A DNA stretch of 64,000 nt, from positions 1 through 64,000 of the forward strand of contig VCJN01000584.1 in NCBI GenBank assembly GCA_006384855.1, read 5' to 3'. The notes under the pieces are model-generated. The model did not search any database. It worked only from the letters and a program-made list of their open reading frames with translations, and had not been told where the DNA came from. The position numbers and the translations under genes were made by a program. Shown here in pieces: positions 32,858-43,040 of this stretch. The stretch is from Tetraselmis striata (taxonomy: Eukaryota > Chlorophyta > Chlorodendrophyceae > Chlorodendrales > Chlorodendraceae). Each line of letters opens with the position of its first letter. Position 1 is the first letter of the stretch.

Positions 32858-35800
32858 CTACCCGTTTGGGCGTCGGCCCATTCGAGTAATGCGAGTTGGG
32901 GCAAGCCCCAACCCGCGGAGCAAAGCATTTCGGGAGTGCGATATATGTGCAACAAAAAAGGCAATGTGAGGGAGGGCCTGACGCCATAGCTGGAAAAATT
33001 TCCCATTCCCAGTAAAATCCAGGGCGCCGTGAAGGGAGGGGGGGACCCCGCCCAAAATAAAGGCAGTTAAGTCCTCAGGTGTTGACGCACTAACCTGACT
33101 ACTAATAAAATCCCTGAACTCCGGAACTAACAACCCAAAATTATGACGGTGATACCCCCACCGCGGGCACTCCACCAACATATGTTCGATAATCTCAGAT
33201 TCACCTCCGCCACATGCAGGGCAGTGTTCAAGGAACCGCTCAGGCATGGCATGAATCCGGGCCAATCGGCGGGCAGTGGGAAATACTCGGGTGCGTAATT
33301 GTATCATAATGTGCAACCCGGCCACAACCCCCGCGGGGACACCCACACCGTACTGTGGCAACGGGTTTGACGCATAGGACGCCTGGACATATATACCCCA
33401 GGTGTTATTGCGTGCTAACGATACCGACGATTCGTAACGCGCCCACACCGATGCCTTTACTAGTTTAGCGGCATCGCGCGCGGCTAGTGACCTCCACTCA
33501 AGTGGAAGGTGCGCCCCCTCAGCTAGCCCTACGTTCGCCCTAGCTAGTCGATCTAACCACCGCACAGTCCCCGACGTCCACGTGTTAGGGCGCGCCCGAC
33601 TTGGCTGATCTACTAAATGGGCTATACATGTATTCAAGTCGGATGCTTTAAGGAACGCCCGAGCCCGTGCCGCAGCGGCCGTAGCCTCTATGGGCGCAAT
33701 ATCCAATTCCCGCATCATCGGTGCAGTGGCTACCCCAGGGGAGTTTTTACCTACCCCAATGAGGCAACGCAAGCACTGATTGAGTACAGTTTGTAATTTA
33801 TTTGCGCCGCTAGTTCTATCCATGCCCCATACTTCACACCCATAAGTTAAAACCGGCAGTACACAGGTTTTAAAAACCGACACACGCACATTAATAGGGA
33901 TTATGTCCCGTCCACCGACTAATACCGAATCGAGCGCCTCAATAGCGCGTTTACCCTTCTTAACCCGGTCGTCTACTATGTGTTGCATACCTAAATCCGA
34001 CTTAATGACCGTACCCAAGTACCTATATTCATTTACAACCGGTACCCGTTCCCCCCCAAGCTGCCATCGGGCAGCTTGTTCGCGTAACGCGGTCTCGTCG
34101 GAATATCGGCCTAATGCCATCACCCCACACTTAAGTACCCCAAACCCCATAAAATGATCCTCCGCCCACTGCGAGAAGTGGGCGAACATGGCATGCAGGT
34201 TATCGAACGAGCCTGTGATACCAACAGCGTCGTCCGCGTATAACTGACCTGGCACCCTTAGTGGTTGCCTTGCCGCTAATGTGTCAGTGCACCCTGGAAC
34301 ATCACATCCTAGATGTTCTACCCCATCGAATATATCGTTAATAAATATGTTAAATAGGATGGGGGAAGCGGGGCATCCCTGTCGGAGGCCACGCTCTATG
34401 GGTATGGGGTCTGATAGTGTTCCCGGGGCCACCCCTGTCTTGACCCGTACCATACTATCCCTGTATAAAGTTTTAATGAAGGTAAGCATATGACCCGAAA
34501 CTCCTATGGCTTGTAGTTTTAGGAATAAAAGCTCATGAGGTACGGTGTCATATGCCTTCCTAAAGTCAATAAAACCCGCGTACGTGGGTAGACCTGCCGC
34601 TTGGCGACGAGCCGCGATATCGAACAAGCTGGCGACTTGCATCGGGCCCTCCTCATTCCGCATAAAACCCGCTTGCCAACGGCGGATTATCCCTTTAGCT
34701 TGGCAGACGTCTTGCAAGCGTTGGGAAATGATGGTCATAAGGAGTTTCATAGCGGCACCCATAATCGAAATACCCCTATAATTGTCCATAACGGTCGCGT
34801 CGCCTTTCTTGGGCACCGATACTATGGCCGAGCTACGCCACTGCTGGGGGATATAGTTCTTAGTCCATATCCCGTTAATTAAGGCCAGCAATGCCTTGCC
34901 AAAATGGCTATTCGGGGCGTATATCGCCAATTTTAAAGCCTCTGCAGTGATCCCATCCTGCCCCTGGGCCTTATTATTTTTTAAACGCCTAAGAGCCTTG
35001 ACTAGTTCCTCCCATGTTATATGCCCATTAATCCCGTTTAGTGCGGGGGCAATGGGTGGGGATGTACCGTGTCGGTGTTCCCACGCCGCACGGTATATCG
35101 CCACCCGTTGTGCTAGGGGGTGGGGGTCACGCAGCAGCTCCCGATAGTGCCGCGCCCAGCACGCATTGATTTCGCCCGGCTCGGTATGAAGTACCCCCGA
35201 TACCGGATCGCGTACTGGCTGGTCGTTCGCGCCCTCGAATGAACCCTGCCCCTTACGGAGAGAGCGCGCCCACTTCCAGAACTCCCGTCTCCCACCACCC
35301 TTCTTAAAATCCTGAACCGCTTTTAGCACGGCCCGCTCCCTCTGGCGGCGGCGGTTATTACGTACTAGTGTCCGGACCCTATGCCGTGCAGCAGCATAAT
35401 GTGCCGACGCTAGAGCGGCATCCCGAGGGCCCCTAGTCCCCCGGCACGCCATAAAGGCCATGCGCCGACGATTAATCGCACCTAGGATAGACCGTTGGAG
35501 CGGCGGCCCTAGGCCACGACGCCTGGGCTTGGTAACAGCCCCTACCCCACGCGCCGCCGACCATATTGCCTGGATAAAGTGGTCGGCGCCGGTGTCTAGG
35601 GATCCCCCCCCTCCCGAGGGCCCGCCGTCTACAGGTGGGTCATCTAGAGGGGTGAGCACCGCGAACGGATTAGCGGTGACAAAATCGTGGAACGGCTTGG
35701 GCCATTCAGAGGGAGAGTCACCGTGGGCCGGTTTGGGAATGGACCTTGCAGACAGGCGTTCATGCAGGGGAGGTGGACAGGCATCCTCACAGATGGCGCC

Positions 35801-36648
35801 CACGGGGAAAGAAGACAGGACATGGAAGTGATCGGAGGTGTCCCAAGAGTAGTCCACCCATGCCGAGGGCGAGAGAGGGGGGGAGGGCCTATGGTGGGAG
35901 GCCATGCGATGAAGTGGTCGAGAACGCGGCAGCTGCCCCTCCGGCAAGTACCCCGTTCGCGCGCCGATGCATCCCGCGGCCACATGGGCTTACCGCCAGG
36001 AAGGCACCGCCAACGCCTGAGTAGAGCCGTCAACTCCCTTTCATCCATGTTCCAATCCCCCCCCACCACAATCATATCCCTCGGATAACTCGTCCGAAGC
36101 CGCGCCAACTCTTCGCGCAGGCGGTCCCGATACGGTTCCCCCTGTGAGCCGGTGGGCAAATAGGCCGAGATAAATATAGTGGCCGCGGAGTCACTGCAAC
36201 CTCCCCCCACCCGGACACAGGTCCAACATGGGTGGGGCGCGCCGACTGCCCGCGCCCGGTACGGCGACCGGACTAACACACAACACCCACGTTCCGATGC
36301 AACGCGGTCCCCGAACGAATAGTAGTCAGAGTACCCATTAAAACGCACTCGCATATCGGTCGCCCTAACCGTGGTCTCCTGAATGAGCAGAACATCTACA
36401 GATCGCTCGATCAGCAACGCGCCAACATCCTCCACCTTAGAAGACAACCCATTCACATTAAGCGTCGCAACGCACAGGTGGGCGGGCATGGGAGGGAGGG
36501 GAAAGGGCAAGGGGTGGGAGGGAGGGGGAGGGCGGGCGGCGTGGCGATCCCAGTACGAGCGGTGTTCCCGCAAGTACCAACCGGCATGCAAAACGCTGTA
36601 AACGCTCGCGGACATGCGCACCCTGCCCTTGGGTATAATACACATCAA
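32858..36648 (-). CDS. LINE ORF2: APE endonuclease and reverse transcriptase, one frameshift
   Basis: The endonuclease part (frame from 36648) shows VATLNVNGLSSK, VLLIQET (~36390), GGDWNMDE (~36050) and RVLDHF. The SDHFHV motif (~35830) is read in the next frame together with the rest of ORF2, so the frame changes at a run of seven G at 35877-35883. RT motifs are FIDFRKAYDT (34550-34577), RGLRQGCPASPILFN and LYADDAVGI (34219-34245). The C-terminus has CPACGGGESEIIEHMLVEC (~33170-33226), a C-x2-C-x8-H-x4-C-type cluster, and the stop lies at 32858. Known LINE ORF2 proteins nick the target and copy the RNA at the nick. The slip in a homopolymer could be a real mutation or a read error. Confidence 0.85.
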
Positions 36649-36877
36649 AGCGCACTAGCCCATCCCGCTGCAACACACGATCGATCTTCGGAATGGCCGA
36701 GGGCCGGCCATTAAACGCCCGATCAACGCGGCTCCAGAAGGCAGGTAGTGGCGACGGGTCCCCCCAACAACACACACGACGCAGGGACGCCCCAGCGCCC
36801 TCATCCAAGTGCCCAACCGTCCAAGGGCGAACCCCCGTCACTATGACGGCTGCACCCGGTGGCGCGCGGTTGCCCAT
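36458..36877 (-). CDS. LINE ORF1-like C-terminal frame overlapping ORF2
   Basis: A 139-codon frame (MGNRAPPGAAVIVTGVRPWT ... PSAIPKIDRVLQRDGLVRFD) overlaps the ORF2 start by about 190 bases in a different frame. Overlapping or closely packed ORF1/ORF2 is common in LINEs. It may extend upstream of the first Met. No CCHC knuckle is visible, and ORF1 identity rests on position. Confidence 0.45.
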   Translation of the reverse strand: MGNRAPPGAAVIVTGVRPWTVGHLDEGAGASLRRVCCWGDPSPLPAFWSRVDRAFNGRPSAIPKIDRVLQRDGLVRFDVYYTQGQGAHVRERLQRFACRLVLAGTPLVLGSPRRPPSPSLPPLALSPPSHARPPVRCDA

Positions 36878-37084
36878 ATCGGGGCCAACCCTACCGGAGC
36901 AACGGTTATGTTATACCAGGCGGGAAAACTCGGTAATGCGGTAGGGTCCTGGCAAACATTCCCTAGCGCGAGGTACAAGGGTTACGGATCCCGGAGTCGC
37001 CGGCCGGACAGGGCCGACAGCAAGGGGCGGATACCGCTCGGTTAGGGACTAGTTTTTACGCGATGGGGGCGCTAAGGCCTGCCG

Positions 37085-37220
37085 GTTTGACCGCGGGAGG
37101 GCGGGCGGGCGGGCTGGGGCAATCTTGCCTGCGAAACGGAGCCGGGTTGCACCAAGAATCCTGTCCCGTCCTCGTGGCGTCCTGTCCTGGCCTTTTCTGT
37201 CCTCCGACCTGTCGGCGGGG

Positions 37221-37251
<31 letters not shown>

Positions 37252-37545
37252 CGCTCGACGCAAGCAATAACTTAGTCGGTTAGTCCCCTAACCGCGCGAC
37301 CGATCGCGGGATCCTCGCCGACACACGCAACCGCGACAACCGGTAAAACCCGCAAAGCTGCGCGGCTAGTCCCGAAGGAGGGCCGTTGGAGTGCTGATGA
37401 TCGGCTGGCTGGCTGACTGACTGGCGCTGGGGGGCTGGCGGGCTGACGGGCTGACGGGCGGTCGGCTCGGCGGAGCGGACGGCGTCGCGAGTACTTAACG
37501 GCAGTACTGCGCTTAACACAGGGAAAAAGCGGCTGAGAAGTGAAG
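37085..37545 (-). repeat. Dispersed ~0.5-kb repeat, copy 1 (partner 58205-58690, +)
   Basis: On the minus strand the order is a CTTCTCAGCCGCTTT-type start, CCGCCAG/CAGCC-rich text, GTCGCGGTTGCGTGTG, GATC..CCGCGCGGTTA, a long C tract, and the CAGGACAGGAC / GCAGGCAAGATTGCCCC end. The plus-strand copy at 58205 has the same order. The C tract (37219-37250) is conserved in place. Family unknown. Confidence 0.7.
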
Positions 37546-37736
37546 GTTTTGCCGGTATTACGGGTACAGGTACTCGTAATCCGGACAGACGGCCTAGGCG
37601 AGCTGGGACCAGCCCGCCTATCCGCACGTTGGCCCATTTTTCAGGTCCTCATTCAATGCGCGACGTACCCCGGCACTGAATCACTGCGTCTTTGTTACGA
37701 GATGAGACAGTACCGGTACGAATATGCAGTGACGAC

Positions 37737-37808
37737 TAAGCTCTCACGGCCCGGCCGGTCTCGAGCCGCCGACTTACATACTCGCAGTCACTCGCTCTAC
37801 CACTGAGC
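37737..37808 (-). other. tRNA-like sequence (possible SINE head)
   Basis: The minus strand reads GGGCGCTCAGTGGTAGAGCG, a near-perfect tRNA D arm and A box, then GACTGCGAGTATGTAAGTC as an anticodon-like arm and GGCGGCTCGAGACCGG as a B-box arm. The anticodon loop is too long and the acceptor ends do not pair, so a working tRNA is unlikely. Confidence 0.4.
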
Positions 37809-37988
37809 GCCCTAGTCAGCATAAGTTCCCGGGTCTTATGGTTGAACCGACCAGGGAACCCATACAAACGGGGATGGGTTCCCGTTGGTACTGCTGGTAC
37901 TGGGACCGCTGGGACTTGCTCCTGCTGGTACTGGGACCTGAACTTCAGTTCGGGTGGAGTTCAGTTCGCCCCGCCCGGGTATTTCATT

Positions 37989-38032
37989 TACATGAGCTAG
38001 CAGCAGAAGGCGATATCGGAAACCCGGGTATC
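37989..38032 (+). repeat. Dispersed ~35-bp motif, copy 1
   Basis: ACATGAGCTAGCAGCAGAAG continuing GCGATATCGGAAA is repeated at 53131-53165 (+), 58104-58138 (-) and, shortened, 58756-58780 (+). The flanks differ, so the conserved core stands out. Its complement contains TAGCTCA, the core of a tRNA A box. Confidence 0.65.
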
Positions 38033-39000
38033 ATCGGGCACAGCAGAAACCCTGTGCGCGCCTACTGCAGTCGTAAATGTGGCATAGCGACTACTTTCAG
38101 CCCGGGCTGTATATTATGTAGTATAGGCATGCGCTGGGCAGGAGGGTTTTTGGAGCCCTCCAGAACCCTTGGGGGAAACAGGGGGTTCTCGAGGACGGGG
38201 GAGCGCGCGGGGGGGGGGGGGGACGCGGGGGGGCGAGAGTGAGGATATTATGTAGGAACGTCCACGAGAGGACCCGCGCCGGGGCGGGCGCTGCTCATAT
38301 TGCATTTTAAGCTGTATATGTACGTAATTTCTATATAATATATACAACAATAATGTAATTAATCCTTAATAATGATATATAATTTCTTTGGCGCCCAATA
38401 ACGAACTCCGCTCGAGGGCCCCCGGCCCCCCAGAACCCCACCTCCCCGCGCCCCGTCACGCCCAGCCGCGGCCCAGGCAGCCATTGAAGGGCGTAATGAA
38501 ACCGATACACACCCGAAGCCTTTTGGCCGCCTTGAACACCCCTCTGAACACTAATTTGAACCCCCTGGATCTGTAAACAGGACTGCGCTTGGGGCCTACA
38601 GACCGAGCCTGCCGCCTGCAGACCCTTCCGTGCAGTCCAGTTGCATTGTCCAAGAGTAGGTCGAGTACTTTCTGCTTTACTGCCCAGCGTCCCACCGCCC
38701 GGGCGCAGTCCAACTGCAGGTGGAGCAGGGCGCGCTAGCATATATGATGTTGAACAGCGCCAGCTGGGGGGGGGGAGCAGCGCGATAAGCCGCGTACCGG
38801 GTACCACCGTAGCAGCAGTCGTGTCGCAGCCCAGGCCCCGCCAGGCCCAGCAGGTGTCGCAGCTCGCCCACACAGCGATCTCTACGGGGCTACGAACAAT
38901 AGATACTATCATAACACGTTGGCGCAACGCCCCCCTCCCCCCCCCCCCCCCCCGCCCCCCCTCTAGCATGCGAGTTGTCTAGACCGTCGCCACTCGATCG
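38033..39000. other. No recognisable gene; AT-rich patch and tracts
   Basis: It contains a G tract (38211-38221), an AT-rich patch (38320-38395), a C tract (38937-38953) and a 212-codon minus-strand frame without recognisable domains. Confidence 0.4.
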
Positions 39001-39011
39001 GCGCAGCGCGC

Positions 39012-39280
39012 ATGCCGGGCGATGGGGGCGGTCGCCCTGGGCGACTGGAGGATATTCGCCACGATCCAGACACGAATCGGTGGCGTTGCCCCCACTGCCC
39101 TCACGAGTTTCTCGCAGGGACAAGGTCATGGATCATCTCAAGCTCAACAAGAATGGTAAATTCAAGTGCAAGGAGAAAGCGCGCAAGGCCGAGGTGGCCA
39201 AGCGCAGTTTCGTGGCGAGCATGGAGGGGGACGAGATTCGTCGCGCGTATTTGGCTGAAAACCCGAACTTAATGCCTTAA
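39012..39280 (+). CDS. Possible zinc-finger remnant (BED/C2H2-like), frameshifted
   Basis: One frame reads RWRCPHCPHEFLAGTRSW and, after a frame change, DHLKLNKNGKFKCKEKARKA follows. Together this gives a C-x2-C ... H spacing like BED or C2H2 fingers, followed by a basic helix and a stop at 39280. Such fingers occur at the N-termini of hAT and other transposases. The rest of a transposase is not present. Confidence 0.3.
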
Positions 39281-39481
39281 TCTGCATTTTGGGAGCCAGA
39301 ATGGCGAAACCTAAAGCGAAAATGCTTGTTTGAGACCGCACTTTCGAATTTTTTTCTGGTGGGGGGGGGGGGGGGGGGGGCGCCCCCCCCCCCGCCAGAC
39401 CCCTCACCCCCCCAACCCCCGCCCCAGGCGGGGGTTTTCGCCCCCGCCGCAGGCGGGGTTTCCTACATAATATACAACCCG

Positions 39482-39547
39482 GGAAAGTTTCAGCCATTTG
39501 ACCGTTGCCTCATTCGAACCCGAAGGGCCAATCAACCGGGTAAACAC
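39482..39547 (-). repeat. Dispersed repeat, copy 2 (partner at 24181-24240, +)
   Basis: The minus strand reads GTTTACCCGGTTGATTGG, CCCTTCGGGTTCGAATGAGG and CAA, matching 24181-24232. Upstream lie G and C tracts (39361-39392). Confidence 0.5.
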
Positions 39548-39774
39548 GGGCCCGGACGATATATATTGCCCTGAGACCGAAGTTGGTAAAGATTGGATAT
39601 AATTTTCGACCACGAATCATCCCCGAATTCACCCGGATCAAAATCCTCATTTGCCGGTGTCCGCCCGCCGCGAATAAGTTGCTAACTACCCCAAAACTCG
39701 CTCTGAAAGCCCCAAATCTTGAGATGCGGCGGACACGGAGCGCGACGATATAATCGTTGCCCTGAAATGACGGA

Positions 39775-39852
39775 CCGCCGGGGATCGATCCGGGGACCGA
39801 CCGAAGACCACCGCTCTACCGAACGGCAGACAACGAGGCCTGCTGGTTTACT
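39775..39852 (-). other. tRNA-like sequence (possible SINE head)
   Basis: The minus strand contains GCCGTTCGGTAGAGCGG (A-box-like), GGTGGTCTTCGGTCGG and CCCCGGATCGATCCCCGG, whose GGATCGATCC fits a B box well. The cloverleaf is incomplete. Internal Pol III promoter boxes with degraded stems point to a tRNA-derived SINE. Confidence 0.45.
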
Positions 39853-40308
39853 GTTAGTCGCGACAGGTACAGGTATTTCGGCTCCGCCTCGAAACCGCAC
39901 GATCGAACCCGCAACCCCCCCCCCCCCCCCCCCCCCCCTTCGCGCACACGCCTCCCCGGCACTTCCATATTGCAGGCCCGACCCACTACTGGTTTTCAAA
40001 CCCCAGTGCACAAGTGCGTGCTCAACCCTGAACGCCCTGTGGCGCGAAGAACCAGGTTTTCCCCACCTCCCGCCTCTCCCTCGCGCTTGTCATCATCCCT
40101 TGGTGCGTCGCCCAGGCCGCACGTCATCATCGCCCATGCCGCTTACGTTATCCGGACATCCCCTCTCCCCGCCGGCACGTGTCGCACGGCTTGAACAAAC
40201 AAAACTAAGGGTGAACGACGTTGCCACGCTTGCAGGCATCGGCGCGTTGCCCTGATATTCTAATCCTTAACCGCTGCTGGCCCAGCGCTGGGCCGCGCCA
40301 TCGACATC

Positions 40309-41739
40309 ATGGCCTCGCCTTTCGACGAAATGGCCAACGCGGTCGAGAACAGCTTCAACCCTGGCCACCACCTGGTGTCTGAGATGGCGCGCGCGCTGTC
40401 GGGCAACCGCGCGCCCTCCTCCATCAGCTCCACCGCCCGTCCCGACGAGGCGGAGCTGATGGATGCGTGCATGGAGGAGGCAGCGCCGACGCCGGAGCAG
40501 ACTGCGGCTCTGAACAAGCTGAACGACCGCTGGAAGCGCCTCCGCAGCCGAATAACACGCGGGGGCGGCGATGAGAGCACCAAGGCCGCTGCCGACGCAA
40601 TGCCCAAACACGACATCGCGCAGAAGATGGTCGATGTGCGCCCTTGATCCCGGCATGGCATACCCCGCTTCGAAGCTCACGATGAGCTGCCCGTGTGCTC
40701 ATGCCCTGTATATTTTCCTGCGGCGGGCGGGGAGCGGGTCGCTCCGTCGCTCGCATGTTGGTGGTGTTATGGCTGTCCGCCGGCTGTCGCACAGCTGTTG
40801 TCTCGTTTCTCTTCATCTCAACTCGTGGATTCCCTGAATAATATTCCTACATGTGCGCAGTGATATGAGCACCCTCATGCATGCTGTGCAGGCCCGCTCC
40901 CGCGTGGGCACCCGCATGTTCCACACGATCTGGCGCAAGGTTCTGGAGAAATCCGGGCATGCCTTCCCTGAAATCACCATTACCTACGAGGACCTGAATG
41001 TAGGAGCCAACGCCCTAGTGGGTGCCGGCGCTATCAACAGCATCACCAACGCTCTGAAGGGGGTGCGACTCCCCTCCGCCTACCCCCCTTTATACCACAA
41101 ACATAGGCATAAAGGCACGGGTGTGCTTGTCCTGCCTGGTCGATCAAGTCCCACCTGCATAGTCTCATGCCCCTGTTTTCATATGGCAGGTGGTGGAAAG
41201 CTGCGTCCCGCGCGAGCGTCAGCCGGTCAGTCTACTCCACAAGACTTCAGGCGTCATCAAGCCGGTGCGTCTGCCGTCATGTGATGCTCACAAATCTCGC
41301 TCGCCCACTGCTCATCCCTGCTCCCTGCAGGCTGACCGCTGCCGCCCACGTGGCTCCCGCCCTTCCCTTGGGCACGGCGCTGTGGCAGGGGCGCGCCACA
41401 CTGGTGCTTGGCCCTCCCGGCGCTGGCAAAAGCCTCTTCATGAAGGCAATTACTGGGCGTATAAAGTCGAGGGGCGCCAACTTTGAGGTGCCACACCCCC
41501 TATCGGCTGTGATGACTCGGCTGCCATCTAGCCCAGGCTAACTTTTCCGGTTCTGCGTTTCGTGTGCGCGCAGCTGGGCGGGTCAGTGCGGTACAACGGC
41601 CGGCTGCTGGACGATTTTGTGCCGGAGCACACCGCGTCATATGTGGACCAGGAGGACAACCACCTGCCCACGCTCACCGTGCTGGAGACAATGTGCTTCG
41701 CATTTGACTGCCTTGTGGTGCGTCCATCTCTGCCTGTCT

Positions 41740-41810
<71 letters not shown>

Positions 41811-43040
41811 GCACGCACGCACGCACGCACTGCGTCTAGGGTCTGCATTCAATGCCTTGGATGCTGTGTCTGTGCTGTGTCTGAGCAGAAACACCAGTCC
41901 ACCGAGGCACTTGCAGAAAGACACGCCTCCATACGGGAGGCATTGCAGTATGGCATCACCTACTTCAAGTCGCAGCTGGGCCAAAGTGCCGAATCCCCCC
42001 TCTCCGCCCTCCTCTTCAGTCCTATTCCCAAGAGTAGCGAGCATATTTGCTTGTCGGTGGACGGCTGGGACGACTCACATGCGCTTGTGACGGTGGGGCT
42101 GGCAGGTGCGGTGGATCTGGAGGATGTGAAGGTGGCCACTGAGCCGTGCTTGGAGGGGGGCACAGAGGTGGACCCAGAGGCCATGCAAGCCAAGCTGGAC
42201 ATGCTGACAGCGCTCATGGAGGTGGTTAACGAAGCGGACAAGCATGGCAACAAATCGCACGATTTGCGTGTCTATGCAACGCTTTATTATCTTGGGCTCA
42301 ACGGTGTGTGCCCCGTCCTCCACTGACGCAAGCCCCGCCAACCCAGCAACGGCTAGCGGGCCTCTTAGCCCGGCCACAAGCGCCCTAAACCAATACCTGT
42401 CCAATCCGCATGCTGACATTTACCCCCTCCCGAGAAAAAAAGAAGGGGGGGGGGGGGTGAGAGGGGTAAGCATGTTCTTTCAGGCAATGTATGTATTTCC
42501 TTGAGTTTACATGTTCAGTGTTCAGCTAGTAGTATTGTTTCCTGCCCCGTACTTGTACCGGTATCTTTCCTCCTGATGCTGAATTCCTTTGCGTCCTCGT
42601 CCTCAGTGTGCAAAGACACCGTGATTGGCAATGCCCTGCTGCGCGGCATCAGCGGCGGCCAGCGCAAGCGTGTGACGACAGGCGAGTTCATGGTGGGAGG
42701 CACCACGGTGATGGCGATGGACGAGATCTCCACAGGCCTGGACAGCGCCACAACGTTTAGCATCAGTCAGCACTTGTGCGAGGCATGCCGCGTTCACCAG
42801 AGCACTTATGTGATCAGTCTGCTGCAGCCGCCGCCTGAGACGGTCGCCCTGTTTGACGACATCCTGCTGCTGGGCGAGGGACGCATCGTGTACCATGGCC
42901 CGCGCGAGGACGTCCTGCCCTTCTTTGAGTCCCTGGGATTTGAATGCCCGCCCCGCAAGGACATGGCCAGCTTCCTGCAGGAGGTCATGACGTTGGTGGG
43001 GCAGCATGAGTACGCATCGCAGTCCCTGCGCGCCTCCAAG
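40309..43040 (+). other. ABCG exons 1-7: N-terminus and first nucleotide-binding domain
   Basis: Exons: 40309-~40635, 40861-41062, 41190-41264, 41331-41487 (Walker A GPPGAGKS), 41574-41717 ([17 protein letters not shown]), 41889-42303, 42607-43040 (signature, Walker [21 protein letters not shown]). Exon 6 (41889-42303) carries a segment of roughly 80 extra residues (around [20 protein letters not shown]) not usual between the Q loop and the signature of plant PDR proteins. Confidence 0.8.

Larger units (their letters stand above)
32608..36900 (-). mobile_element. Nearly intact poly(A) LINE (APE endonuclease plus reverse transcriptase)
   Basis: The element runs on the minus strand from about 36900 (5' end not fixed; similarity evidence ends here) to a poly(A) tail at 32608-32617. 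It holds the end of an ORF1-like frame (36458-36877), an APE-type endonuclease, RT and a C-terminal zinc cluster, followed by a ~240-bp 3' UTR shared with the copies at 12897 and 14165. No convincing target duplication was found. CCTGCTGG (32600) and CCTGCCGG (37077) are a weak candidate that would put the 5' end near 37076. The layout is L1-like. One frame change in the endonuclease separates it from a complete ORF2. Confidence 0.85.

Noticed and set aside
32766-32969. Small plus-strand gene, also seen at 13061-13255
   Set aside because: It is antisense to the LINE 3' end and repeats only because the LINE does.
37737-37808. Functional tRNA gene
   Set aside because: The D arm is good, but the anticodon loop is too long and the acceptor stem does not pair.
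41528-41848. Cys/Val repeat protein on the minus strand
   Set aside because: It is the (CA)n repeat in an ABCG intron read in antisense.
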